This document shows, piece by piece, positions 1 through 8,192 of a DNA stretch of 64,000 nucleotides (positions are counted from its first letter, which is position 1; the number at the start of each line of letters is the position of its first letter). A model generated the notes under the pieces. It was not told the DNA's origin. It was given only the letters and a program-made list of their open reading frames with translations, and ran no database searches. The position numbers and the translations under genes are program-made. Source of the DNA: Bin125 sp034421135 (GTDB lineage Bacteria > Chloroflexota > Dehalococcoidia > Bin125); contig DAOUKQ010000041.1 in the NCBI GenBank assembly GCA_034421135.1, forward strand, positions 44,680 through 108,679, written 5' to 3'.

Positions 1-1
1 C

Positions 2-448
2 TACCAGCAATCGCGCCGCTGGGGCCGGCACACCACCGTGATCGTCGTCACCGCGTCGACCGATCCGCGCTGGCAGGGCGCGATTCGCACGCTGACGCAG
101 CGCGGTGTCAAGGTCGCCGTCGCCTTGCTTGACCTCGAGTCGTGGGGCGGACGCGCAGGCGCTGCCGGGACTGCGGCCGAACTTCGAGCCCTGGGTGTGC
201 AGGTCAACGTGATTCGCAAGGACGACTACATTCCCGCCGTGATGGTCGGTCAGATTCCCGGAGGCCCCGTCGCCAGTGGCGCCGCCGCACTGGCCGATAT
301 GCAGGCGGCCGTCGCCAACGGTTCGAATGGCGCAGGTAGCGCGCCCGGAGCCAGCGCGAACCTGGAACTGGAAGACATGGGCGCCGTAAGCGACTGGGAT
401 CCGGCAGAGGCGCCCCAGTCTTCAGGCGAGGAAACAGCAGTCCAATGA
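2..448 (+). CDS. DUF58 domain protein, C-terminal part (cut by window start)
   Basis: The reading frame is already open at base 2, so this is the 3' part of a gene that begins upstream; the GTG at 38 is internal. The visible part has the usual end of DUF58 proteins: an arginine-rich segment before a hydrophobic strand (TTVIVVTAS), then a second strand (VAVALLDLESWGG) that closes the von Willebrand-like fold. The last 50 or so residues are Gly/Ala/Ser-rich and probably disordered. Its TGA overlaps the ATG of the transglutaminase-like gene (ATGA), so the two are translationally coupled. DUF58 genes commonly sit between moxR and a transglutaminase gene, so a moxR just outside the window is expected. 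The molecular function is not established. Confidence 0.8.
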   Translation, partial: YQQSRRWGRHTTVIVVTASTDPRWQGAIRTLTQRGVKVAVALLDLESWGGRAGAAGTAAELRALGVQVNVIRKDDYIPAVMVGQIPGGPVASGAAALADMQAAVANGSNGAGSAPGASANLELEDMGAVSDWDPAEAPQSSGEETAVQ

Positions 449-3297
449 GCAGCCACACGCCGGCCGACGGGTCGGACCAGCCGACGACGCTGCTCGCCGA
501 GGCCGAGCGCCGCTTCTTCTCCCGTCGCGCGTCGGGCGAGACGCTGGTCATCTCGGGAGAAGAACGCGCGCTCTCTCCCGCGCAGCGGCTGATGGAAGCC
601 ACGATCACCTTCGGCATTCTGCTGTTGGTGGCGCTGTCGACGGCGAACAGCATCTACATCGCCAACTGGGTCGAGGACATGCCCGACCTGCGCGTCACGG
701 CGACCGCCGGCATCCTGCTGGCGATGCTCGTCGGACGCGCGCGTCGGATCCGGGTCTGGGCCGCCATGCTGATCGGCATCGTGGTCGGCGGCCTGATCGT
801 GATGGCCCAGGTCACGCAGCTCGAGACGCTGGGCGGCCAGCCGCTGTTCTGGGATCGATTTACCGACTTCGGATTCCGCTTCCAGGACTGGTTCAACCAG
901 GCCTTCAGCAGCGGCTTGACCACCGACAATCTGCCCTTCGTCTTCTTCACCGACGTGCTCGTGTTCGTCGCCTCGTTCCTCGGGGCGTACGCGGTCGCTC
1001 GCTGGCGCAACGCCTGGGTGGCGATGATTCTGCTCGGCGCGTTGTTGGCGGTCAACGTCTCGTATCTCTCCGATCGGCAGTGGAACCTCTCCTACGGATT
1101 CTTCCTCACCGGCGCGATGCTGTTGCTGATGCGAGCCTCGCTGCTGCGCCGTATGGACCGCTGGCGATCCGAGGGCTCGGCCTATCCGGATTGGATCTCC
1201 CTGTCGTTCCTGGGGGCGACGATGATGGCGATCGTCCTGCTGTTGACGCTGTCGCGCGTACTGCCCAGACCCGACGAGTCGCAGGCTCTCGAAGACGCCT
1301 GGACCACAATCGCCGAACCGTTCGAGGGCCTCAACGACGACTTCCGCCGGCTGTTCAGCGGGATCGACTCCCGCCGCGGCGTGCCCGTGCACTCGTTCGA
1401 CGATTTCCTCGTGATGCAGGGCGACATCGATCCGGGCGACGCGATCGTGATGCGGGCGGCGGCGACGGAACCCGGTTTGCTGCGCGGCGCTGCATACGAC
1501 GAGTACACCGGGCGAGGCTGGCGGCAGTCGCCGTCTGAATCCCGCACGGTTCGCGAGCTGGAGCCAATAGGCGGGGCCGAACCTGCCGATGAGACATCGA
1601 TCCAGAACGAGGGCACGGTGATCACCACCGAGTACCTCGACCGGCGGCCGGTTGCGGCGCAGATCTCCGTGGAGAAGTCGCCGGCGGTGTTGTTCTCGTT
1701 CGGCGCGCCTGTGCTGGCCAACAAGGACACGCGGGTCGACACGCTGGCCTCGGTCGAGTTCGAAGTGAACTTCGCGGACGCCGAGCGCTTTGCCGGCACC
1801 GACCTGGAGCCCGCGCTGAGCGCCATCGCCGACCGGATCGCCGACGGCAACGCCGATCCCGAAGACGATGTGGAGGTTCCCTCGGCGGATGAAGTCGCCT
1901 CCTACGTTCCGGCTCAGTACCGGCTGATCGATGTGGATGTCGATTCCACCAGCGGCCTGCCGGTCGGACTGCTGTTGCGCTCCGATCCCGACGAGACCGA
2001 TGTGCTCTCGCTGCGGCCGTTGCAGCGCAAGGTTCGCGCCGGATACACCTACCAGATCACCGGCACCGTCTCGGGTGCGAACGAAGAGTCGCTTGCGGGG
2101 GCCGGCGCCGACTATCCGCTCTGGGTGACCGAGACGTTCCTGCAGATGCCCGACTACGACGAGGAAGAACTGGCCGACTTCGATGCGCTCCTGGAGACGA
2201 TCGCCGCCAGCTTTAGCCTCGCGCCCGACCCGGAGCGAGCCGACGGCGGATACAACCCGTATTCCATTGCTTCGGCCGTCGAGACCTACTTGCGCTCAGC
2301 GCCCGCGATCGACGAGGACGGCCGCATCGTTCGCAACGAAGACGGAGAGCCGGTTCCGCTCTATCCGCTGACGACCGAGATCGAGTTGCCGCCGGCGCGG
2401 TCGGACGCGGTCTACTGGTTCCTGTTCGAGAACTGGGAGGACGGTCTGCCGATCGGCGGCTACTACGACTATCACGCATCCTCGATGGCAATCCTGCTGC
2501 GGCTTGCCGGAGTACCCGCGCGGATCGCGACCGGATTCGTCTTGAGCGGCAACAACTTCGACGAACGGACGCAGAACTACATCGTCCGCGGGCACGACTC
2601 GTACGCCTGGGTCGAGGTCTACTTCCCCGAGTTCGGCTGGGTTGACTTCGATCCGACGCCCAGCACCTCGGCCGACGAGGCGCTCGCCTCGATCGCGGGC
2701 GGCGGCGCGGGCACGCGGCGGATCGCCGCCCAACGTCTGACCACGCCGCGCTTCGACCTGCGGCCCGGCGTCGGCGGGACCCCGATCGCCGACATTGAGC
2801 TGTCGGACATCCTCCAGTTCCTGGCCGCCGGCGCGATACCCGGCGAAGACTCGGCGTTCGAGCAAGGTCCGAGCAAGTGGTACTGGCTGGGTCCGACGAT
2901 CGGCGCGGCGATCATCGTCGGGATCGCGCTGCTGATCTGGATCGGTTGGTGGCTGTCGCTACGGGGACTCGAACCTACCGCGCGGCTGTGGGTCTCGGCA
3001 GCGCGGATGGCTCGCTGGATCGGCGTCCGCGCCGATCCCTCAACGACGCCGCAGGAACACGCTCGGGCGATCGACCACACGCTCGGGCTGGGCGATCTCG
3101 CCGTCGATCTCGCCAATCGCTACACGGCCACGCGATTCGGTCGTAAGACCTTGAACGAGGATGAACAGTTCGAAACCGCCGAAGTCTGGAAGCGCCTGAG
3201 GCTCTCTCTGATCCGCCGCGCCTTGCGATTCCCGATCAAGCCCGCGCCGCCGGAAGAGGATCTCGAATCGGCCGCGCCGGCGCCGGCGGGCGATTGA
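445..3297 (+). CDS. Membrane transglutaminase-like (TgpA-type) protein, predicted catalytically dead
   Basis: A 950-residue protein with the TgpA/DUF3488 layout: several transmembrane helices in residues 45-275, a long extracytoplasmic region, a transglutaminase core at about 655-745, one more helix near 815-835 and a cytoplasmic C-terminal tail. The core is recognisable from AGVPARIATGF, the AWVEVYFPEFGWVDFDPTP block and the flanking aromatic residues. The catalytic triad is not intact: where the family has Gly-Tyr-Cys-Asp, residues 672-675 are G-Y-Y-D (Tyr674 for Cys), and where it has Asp-Ala-His-Ala-Trp, residues 718-722 are D-S-Y-A-W (Tyr720 for His). Only Asp736 remains. The open frame is long and undamaged, so this looks like a maintained pseudoenzyme, perhaps a scaffold or binding protein, rather than decay. 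It is coupled to the DUF58 gene before it and converges on the Bat operon. Confidence 0.85.
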   Translation: MSSHTPADGSDQPTTLLAEAERRFFSRRASGETLVISGEERALSPAQRLMEATITFGILLLVALSTANSIYIANWVEDMPDLRVTATAGILLAMLVGRARRIRVWAAMLIGIVVGGLIVMAQVTQLETLGGQPLFWDRFTDFGFRFQDWFNQAFSSGLTTDNLPFVFFTDVLVFVASFLGAYAVARWRNAWVAMILLGALLAVNVSYLSDRQWNLSYGFFLTGAMLLLMRASLLRRMDRWRSEGSAYPDWISLSFLGATMMAIVLLLTLSRVLPRPDESQALEDAWTTIAEPFEGLNDDFRRLFSGIDSRRGVPVHSFDDFLVMQGDIDPGDAIVMRAAATEPGLLRGAAYDEYTGRGWRQSPSESRTVRELEPIGGAEPADETSIQNEGTVITTEYLDRRPVAAQISVEKSPAVLFSFGAPVLANKDTRVDTLASVEFEVNFADAERFAGTDLEPALSAIADRIADGNADPEDDVEVPSADEVASYVPAQYRLIDVDVDSTSGLPVGLLLRSDPDETDVLSLRPLQRKVRAGYTYQITGTVSGANEESLAGAGADYPLWVTETFLQMPDYDEEELADFDALLETIAASFSLAPDPERADGGYNPYSIASAVETYLRSAPAIDEDGRIVRNEDGEPVPLYPLTTEIELPPARSDAVYWFLFENWEDGLPIGGYYDYHASSMAILLRLAGVPARIATGFVLSGNNFDERTQNYIVRGHDSYAWVEVYFPEFGWVDFDPTPSTSADEALASIAGGGAGTRRIAAQRLTTPRFDLRPGVGGTPIADIELSDILQFLAAGAIPGEDSAFEQGPSKWYWLGPTIGAAIIVGIALLIWIGWWLSLRGLEPTARLWVSAARMARWIGVRADPSTTPQEHARAIDHTLGLGDLAVDLANRYTATRFGRKTLNEDEQFETAEVWKRLRLSLIRRALRFPIKPAPPEEDLESAAPAPAGD

Positions 3298-3327
3298 ACG
3301 TCCAATCAAACCTCGCCGCCCGCCTGT

Positions 3328-3393
3328 CCCAGTCCCCGCTTCATGCGGGGACCCGCTCCTATCCCAGTCCCCGCTTCATGCGGGGACCCGCTC
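3328..3393. repeat. Tandem pair of a 31-bp hairpin repeat between convergent genes
   Basis: Two identical 31-bp copies (3328-3358 and 3363-3393) repeat with a 35-bp period. Each contains a 7-bp stem, TCCCCGC/GCGGGGA, around the loop TTCAT, and ends in ACCCGCTC. They lie in the 173-bp gap between two converging operons, where they could end transcription from either side, although no U tract follows. A third, diverged copy in the opposite orientation lies at 10395-10425. Confidence 0.85.
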
Positions 3394-3470
3394 GGTTCCG
3401 GTCGCCGCCGGCCCAAACGGGCCCTGCATGAAGCAGGAGCTGGGACATTCCGGTTCGCTCGCGGGCGAGA

Positions 3471-5348
3471 TCACCAGTCAAGCGGACGGCCTTCGATCTC
3501 CAGGCGGCCTGCGGCGAGGCGTTCGCCCGGTACCGCTCGCAGGGCATCGAGCACGGCAAGCGCCTGCTCCAGGCTCGCGTCTTCCAGCGGCAGCTCGTCC
3601 AACGCCGCCTGCAGATCGTCGAGGGCCTGTTCGCGACGCTCGATCAACGATTGCTCTTCGCTGAACGTCGGAGTCGTGGGCGGAGTGCCGTCTCCCTGAC
3701 CGGGCAGCGCCGTCGGCGCGCCCTCCTGGGCATCGTCCGTCGACTGACCCGGACCCTCAGCGCCTTCTGTCGGGGCGTCGCTCTGGGAATCCTCGGAGGC
3801 TGACGCGGACTGGGATGTTCCGGATTGGCCTTGCTGGCCGTCGTCTCCGGGCTGCTGCCCCTGATCGTCGGGCTGCTCTTCCTGCAACGAGTCGAGGATG
3901 GCGTTCACGATCTCCAAGTTGATCTTGGCGTCGAGCAGCGACGGCGCCTCGCGCAGCGCTTCGATGTACGCGGCTCGGGCTCCGAGCAGATCGTCGTTGG
4001 TCCAGCGATGATTGCCGGCGTGGAACCAGGCCGTCGCCCGGATCTGCGCGCTGTCGGATCGCAGCGCGGCGAGCGTTTCCGTCTCGGCCCGGTCGAACTC
4101 GCCGAGCTGATGTAGCGCTCGTCCCGCGTTGAGGTGGAGGCGAGGATCGACGCCGCCGTCGGCGCGGCGGGAGAGACGTTGCGCCTCCCGCCAGTCGTCG
4201 AGCGCCTCGGCGTACTCGCCAGCTTCGTAGTGGACCACACCCTCGCGGTTTGCCTGTCCGATGCCCGGTCCTGCGCAGCCGCTGGTCATCAGCAGCGATC
4301 CCACCAAGGCCGCGAGCGAAGCGCCCCGGAGCGCCTTGCCCGGCGACCAGCCGAACACTCTGGCCGCCGCGGAAGCGATCAGGATCAGCCCGGCCGCGCC
4401 TGCGAACCACTGGAACTGCTCGGCCAGGGCCGTTTCTTCGACGACCACCTCGCGCACCAGGTCGAGCGCGGCCAGGTCGGCATTCATACTGGACATCGCG
4501 CCAGGCGAGTCGAGGGTGATCAGACTGCCGCCGCCTGCATCGGCGATGCGCTCGAGCCGGTCGAGATCGAGTCTGGTGACGACCGGCGATCCGGTGCGCA
4601 GATCATGCTTCAGGCCTGCCGATCGCGGCAGTGGGATGTTCGCGCCTCGCTCGGCGCCGACGCCGACCGCGAAGACTTGTAAACCAAGTTCGCGAGCCGC
4701 GGCTGCTGAGGCGATCGCGTCGCCGCTGTGCGACTCGCCATCGCTGACCACGGCAATCGCCCCGCGAATCCGGTCGCCGCCGTCCTCATCCGATGCCCGG
4801 ACGATCGTGTTCGCGGCCAGGTCAATCGCCGCGCCGATGTCCGATCCCGGCGGCACGAGCGCTTCGCCAGGTTGCAGCGCGTCCAACACCTCGATCGCAG
4901 CCTCGTGGTCGCGAGTGAGCGGGAAGCGGAGAAAGGCGTCGCCGGCGAAGATGACCAAGCCGACCCGGTCGCCGCGGCGACCGTCGATCAATCGGCGGAT
5001 CTCGGACTTCGCCGCTGCGAAGCGGCTGACCGGCGCGCTCGTCTCGTCGCCGACATCCTCAGCAGCCATGCTGAGCGAGACGTCAAGCGCGACGACCAGC
5101 GGGAAGTCCGACAGTCCAAGCGTTTGCTCTCCGGCATTCCACATCGGTCTCGCGGCGGCGATTGCGATCAGCGCCAGCGCGACCAGCAACAAGGCTCGCG
5201 AGAGCGTCCTACCCTGTCGCGCTCCGGCGATCTGCGCGCCGACCGCGTGCTGGTGCAGCCGGCGCGCTCGCCAGAGCCACCACCAGGCGATCAGCGCTGC
5301 GGGGAGCAGCGCCAGCAAGGCGAGCAGCGCAGGCGAACCGAGAGCCAT
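3471..5348 (-). CDS. BatB-BatC fusion: membrane VWA protein with TPR tail
   Basis: A 625-residue protein that looks like BatB joined to BatC. Helices at about 5-25 and 50-67 are followed by a von Willebrand A domain with a complete MIDAS start (D89-V-S91-L-S93) and a closing helix at 313-332. A second hydrophobic stretch, 341-357, ends in SLLMTSGC and looks like a lipoprotein signal peptide retained inside the chain. After it come TPR-like helices (about 370-475), a Gln/Asp/Ser-rich linker (490-560) and a short helical end. The ATG overlaps the BatA stop codon (ATGA), and it is the last gene of the moxR operon. Bat proteins are linked to envelope stress and aerotolerance in other bacteria; the role here is inferred from the family. 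Confidence 0.88.
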   Translation of the reverse strand: MALGSPALLALLALLPAALIAWWWLWRARRLHQHAVGAQIAGARQGRTLSRALLLVALALIAIAAARPMWNAGEQTLGLSDFPLVVALDVSLSMAAEDVGDETSAPVSRFAAAKSEIRRLIDGRRGDRVGLVIFAGDAFLRFPLTRDHEAAIEVLDALQPGEALVPPGSDIGAAIDLAANTIVRASDEDGGDRIRGAIAVVSDGESHSGDAIASAAAARELGLQVFAVGVGAERGANIPLPRSAGLKHDLRTGSPVVTRLDLDRLERIADAGGGSLITLDSPGAMSSMNADLAALDLVREVVVEETALAEQFQWFAGAAGLILIASAAARVFGWSPGKALRGASLAALVGSLLMTSGCAGPGIGQANREGVVHYEAGEYAEALDDWREAQRLSRRADGGVDPRLHLNAGRALHQLGEFDRAETETLAALRSDSAQIRATAWFHAGNHRWTNDDLLGARAAYIEALREAPSLLDAKINLEIVNAILDSLQEEQPDDQGQQPGDDGQQGQSGTSQSASASEDSQSDAPTEGAEGPGQSTDDAQEGAPTALPGQGDGTPPTTPTFSEEQSLIERREQALDDLQAALDELPLEDASLEQALAVLDALRAVPGERLAAGRLEIEGRPLDW

Positions 5349-6313
5349 CAGGGCAGCCTCCGCCAGCGGGTCGAGCGCAGGCTGAGTTCCAGCACGACCA
5401 GCAATCCCGCGACCAGGAGCAGCCAGGGCGCGAGTTCGCGCGTGGTCAGAAACACCTCATCGCCGACCCGTTCGCGCTCGAGGTTGGAGATCGAGTCGTA
5501 GGCGTCTGCCAGTTCCGTTGCGTCGGTCGCGCGGAAGTAGACCCCGCCGGTCTCGTCGGCCATGTAGATCAGCGTCAACTCGTTGAGGCCGATGCCGACT
5601 TGCCGCACATGGGTCGGCAGACCGATCGTGTAGAGCCGCACGCCGACGGCTCGCGCCACGGCGGCGGACTGGTTCGGGGTGATATCGGGCACGTTGTTCT
5701 CGCCGTCGGTGAGGACGACGACAATACGCGAAGCGGCGTCGGAGCCGCGCAGCAGATCGATCGCCTCCATCGTCGCCAGACCCAGCGCCGTGCCGTCGGG
5801 GATCAATCCGCTGCGCACCGAGACTTCGATCATCGTGTCGATCGCGTCGAGGTCGAGCGTCAGCGGACTGAGCACCAGCGCTCGGCGCTGGAACATGACC
5901 AGCCCAATCCGGTCGGAGCCGCTCGCCTCGCGCTCGGCGACGAAGTCCCGGGCGACGCGCCGGGCCGCGTCCATGCGCGTCTCATCGTTCGATAGTCGCG
6001 CCATGGTCATCGAAGACGACGTGTCCATAACCAGCACAATGTCGATGCCTTCGGCCGGGCGCACCGCCTCGACGGTCGTCGCCTGCGGTCGCGTGACGGC
6101 GACGATGATCAGCGCGAGCGCCAAGACGCGCAATGCGCCGAGCCAGGGCAGCGTGCGCATCCGGCGCGTGCCGCGGCCAACGATCGGCGGCGCGCCGGAT
6201 AGCTGCGGCAGCAGATACCGGGGTCGGGGCAGCCGCGCTTCGCGTCGCAGCAGCCAGACGTAGGGGATCAACAGCGTCAGCAGCGCCAGCAGGGCAGGAT
6301 CGTCAAGTCTCAC
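5348..6313 (-). CDS. BatA-like membrane VWA protein
   Basis: Translation from the GTG at 6313, which overlaps the stop of the preceding gene (GTGA), gives 321 residues; the open frame continues upstream but has no family similarity there. There is an N-terminal helix (about 6-22), a second at 57-74, a VWA domain with MIDAS residues D97-T-S99-S-S101 and a later VVVLTDGENN strand, and a C-terminal helix at about 295-313. This is the standard BatA layout: aerotolerance/VWA domain facing the periplasmic or outer side, anchored at both ends. It is translationally coupled on both sides, so the Bat proteins are probably made in fixed proportions. Confidence 0.88.
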   Translation of the reverse strand: MRLDDPALLALLTLLIPYVWLLRREARLPRPRYLLPQLSGAPPIVGRGTRRMRTLPWLGALRVLALALIIVAVTRPQATTVEAVRPAEGIDIVLVMDTSSSMTMARLSNDETRMDAARRVARDFVAEREASGSDRIGLVMFQRRALVLSPLTLDLDAIDTMIEVSVRSGLIPDGTALGLATMEAIDLLRGSDAASRIVVVLTDGENNVPDITPNQSAAVARAVGVRLYTIGLPTHVRQVGIGLNELTLIYMADETGGVYFRATDATELADAYDSISNLERERVGDEVFLTTRELAPWLLLVAGLLVVLELSLRSTRWRRLP

Positions 6314-7197
6314 GAGGATGCGCCATCCTCCCAGATTGCCTCGGCAAGCTGTCGGAAGCCGCGCAATCGCTCCGGCGTCGGCTGCTCGCCGCCAAACTGG
6401 ACCCGGTCGCACGCTTCGAGCAGCCTCGTGACCCGCAGCACGATCACGCCGGGCGCGCCAGCCGCCGCCAGCGCCGGACCGATCTCGGCCGCGGTCAGCG
6501 CCGTCGCGGGCAGCGACCAATCCCGGCTCAGACGTGCGCGCACCGAGGTCGCAAGCTGCCGGCACTGCTCGGCCGCGTCCAGGGACTCGTCCATCTCGAA
6601 CGTGATCCGCCGATCGGGACCGCCCGCTTCGGGCTGCGCCGTCTCGACGCCGGCAGGCGCTCGCCTCCATCGGCGAGCAAACCGGGCCGCGACGAATCCC
6701 AGTCCGATACCGATGATCGCAATGATCCAGGGGGTGAACGTCCGGCGTTCGCCCTCAAGCAGGTCTGGTCCAGTGTTCTGGCGCGGTTGCGGATCATCGG
6801 TCAAGACGGAGCCGACGGTGATCAGGACCGGATTGAGTGCCACTTCCGTCAGCGTGCCGTCGGAGCCGCGGATCGGGATCGGTGGGAGCGCGACATCGAA
6901 CGAACCAGTCCGGAAAGCGCGGGTGCGGAAGACGACGATCGTCTCGCGCTCGCCGGCCTCGGTGATCACCGGCGCCGACGGCTCCATGCCGCCCATCTCG
7001 ACGAGCGACCCGTCCATCGACACGCTCGCTCCGGCATCGTGCGCAATGGTGACGGTGACCGTGACCGGATCGCCGACCGTTAGGCCGACAAACGGCTCCA
7101 CGACCACGTCCACATCCACGTCGGCGGCGGGTTCCTGAGCAAGCGTCGCCGCGACGCTCAGCACGATTGCGAGGAACGCGGCGGTGAACTTGATCAT
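6310..7197 (-). CDS. BatD-like single-pass protein with signal peptide
   Basis: The ATG at 7197 overlaps the DUF58 stop (ATGA) and starts a clear signal peptide (MIKFTAAFLAIVLSVAATLAQ). This gives 295 residues. The exported part, residues 25-150, is beta-rich and resembles the BatD/oxygen-tolerance domain: a conserved G-D-P-V-T-V-T-V strand and a mid-domain PPIPIRGSDGT loop. A helix at about 160-178 is followed by a basic stop-transfer stretch and a cytoplasmic helical domain of about 110 residues. Gene order (after DUF58, before BatA) supports the call more strongly than sequence does, because BatD-type proteins diverge fast. Confidence 0.72.
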   Translation of the reverse strand: MIKFTAAFLAIVLSVAATLAQEPAADVDVDVVVEPFVGLTVGDPVTVTVTIAHDAGASVSMDGSLVEMGGMEPSAPVITEAGERETIVVFRTRAFRTGSFDVALPPIPIRGSDGTLTEVALNPVLITVGSVLTDDPQPRQNTGPDLLEGERRTFTPWIIAIIGIGLGFVAARFARRWRRAPAGVETAQPEAGGPDRRITFEMDESLDAAEQCRQLATSVRARLSRDWSLPATALTAAEIGPALAAAGAPGVIVLRVTRLLEACDRVQFGGEQPTPERLRGFRQLAEAIWEDGASS

Positions 7198-8165
7198 TGC
7201 CGGCTCCGGCGCTGACGGAAGAGGCCGATCAGCAGCGGCAGCCAGTCGTCGTCGGTGCCGATCAGCACTGCGTCGCAGCCGCATTGACGCAGTCGTTGCA
7301 GCATCCCGTGCTGCTCCGCGCGGAGCGCGAGTTCCTGCCGCTGCGCCGTTTCAAGATCGGCCAGCACCGTGTCGCCGCGCTCCGAGCCTCCCCAGTGGAC
7401 GATCGAATTGCCGTTCAAGGCCGACAACGCGACCTCGCGCCGATCTCGCAGGCAGATGGCGACCACATCGTGGCGCCGGGCAAGCTGCGCCAGGGCCGGC
7501 TCCCAGACGTGGTCGGGGTGCGTGGTCACGAAATCGGAGATCACGATCAAGACGCCGCGCTTGCGCATCACGCGACCGGCGTAGCGCAGCGCCCGAGCCA
7601 ACTCCGTGCGGCCGCCGACCGGCTGGCCTAGCAGGTCGCGCAGCATACGCAGCACATGACTCGATCCCTTGGCCGGCGGCACCGACATCACCACATCGGT
7701 CGCGAAGGCGGCGACGCCGACCAGGTCGTTCGCCCCTGCCGCAGCCAGTCCCAAGGCTCCCGTGATCTCGATAGCGCGGTCGCGCACCGACGGTCCTGAG
7801 GCTGCATAGCCCATCGAGCCGGAGACATCGACCAGGAACATGACAATCTGCTCGCGCTCCTCCACATAGCGCCGAATCACGGGAGTGCGCAACCGCGCGG
7901 TCGCCTTCCAGTCGATCGCGCGCACATCGTCGCCCGGGTTGTAGGGGTGGAGCTCGGCGAACTCGAGCCCGCGGCCGCGAAACGCCGTCCGATACTCGCC
8001 CGCCAGCGCATCGCGCAGCGCCCGCCGAGCGCGGATCTCGATCTGCCGCACTTCCCGGCGCACGTCGTCGAGCGTCGGCGCCGCTACTTGATTGTCGATC
8101 GCCGGCGGCGCGACCCAGTCGCGCAGGCGGCTGAGTCGAGATGGGGGCCGCGGCGCTCGAGACAT
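7194..8165 (-). CDS. DUF58 protein with intact VWA metal site
   Basis: A 323-residue soluble protein with the DUF58 signature YNPGDDVRAIDWKATAR at about 75-91, followed by a VWA strand carrying MIDAS residues D113-V-S115-G-S117. It lacks the N-terminal membrane helices seen in DUF58 proteins that accompany transglutaminases, which fits its place in a Bat operon. It begins 28 bases after the moxR stop and overlaps the BatD-like gene by ATGA. Known moxR operons pair an AAA+ ATPase with VWA/DUF58 proteins that are thought to act as chaperone-like adaptors; the substrate here is unknown. Confidence 0.9.
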   Translation of the reverse strand: MSRAPRPPSRLSRLRDWVAPPAIDNQVAAPTLDDVRREVRQIEIRARRALRDALAGEYRTAFRGRGLEFAELHPYNPGDDVRAIDWKATARLRTPVIRRYVEEREQIVMFLVDVSGSMGYAASGPSVRDRAIEITGALGLAAAGANDLVGVAAFATDVVMSVPPAKGSSHVLRMLRDLLGQPVGGRTELARALRYAGRVMRKRGVLIVISDFVTTHPDHVWEPALAQLARRHDVVAICLRDRREVALSALNGNSIVHWGGSERGDTVLADLETAQRQELALRAEQHGMLQRLRQCGCDAVLIGTDDDWLPLLIGLFRQRRSRQ

Positions 8166-8192
8166 TGCCAGACCAGACCAGACCAGCCGGTG

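Noticed and set aside
250..1392. A leftward open frame opposite the DUF58 and transglutaminase-like genes.
   Set aside because: Composition is that of an antisense shadow (Arg, Gln, Asp runs) with no recognisable domain.
445..3297. Treating the transglutaminase-like gene as a decayed pseudogene.
   Set aside because: The frame is full length with conserved fold residues; only the catalytic Cys and His are changed, which fits a maintained pseudoenzyme better.
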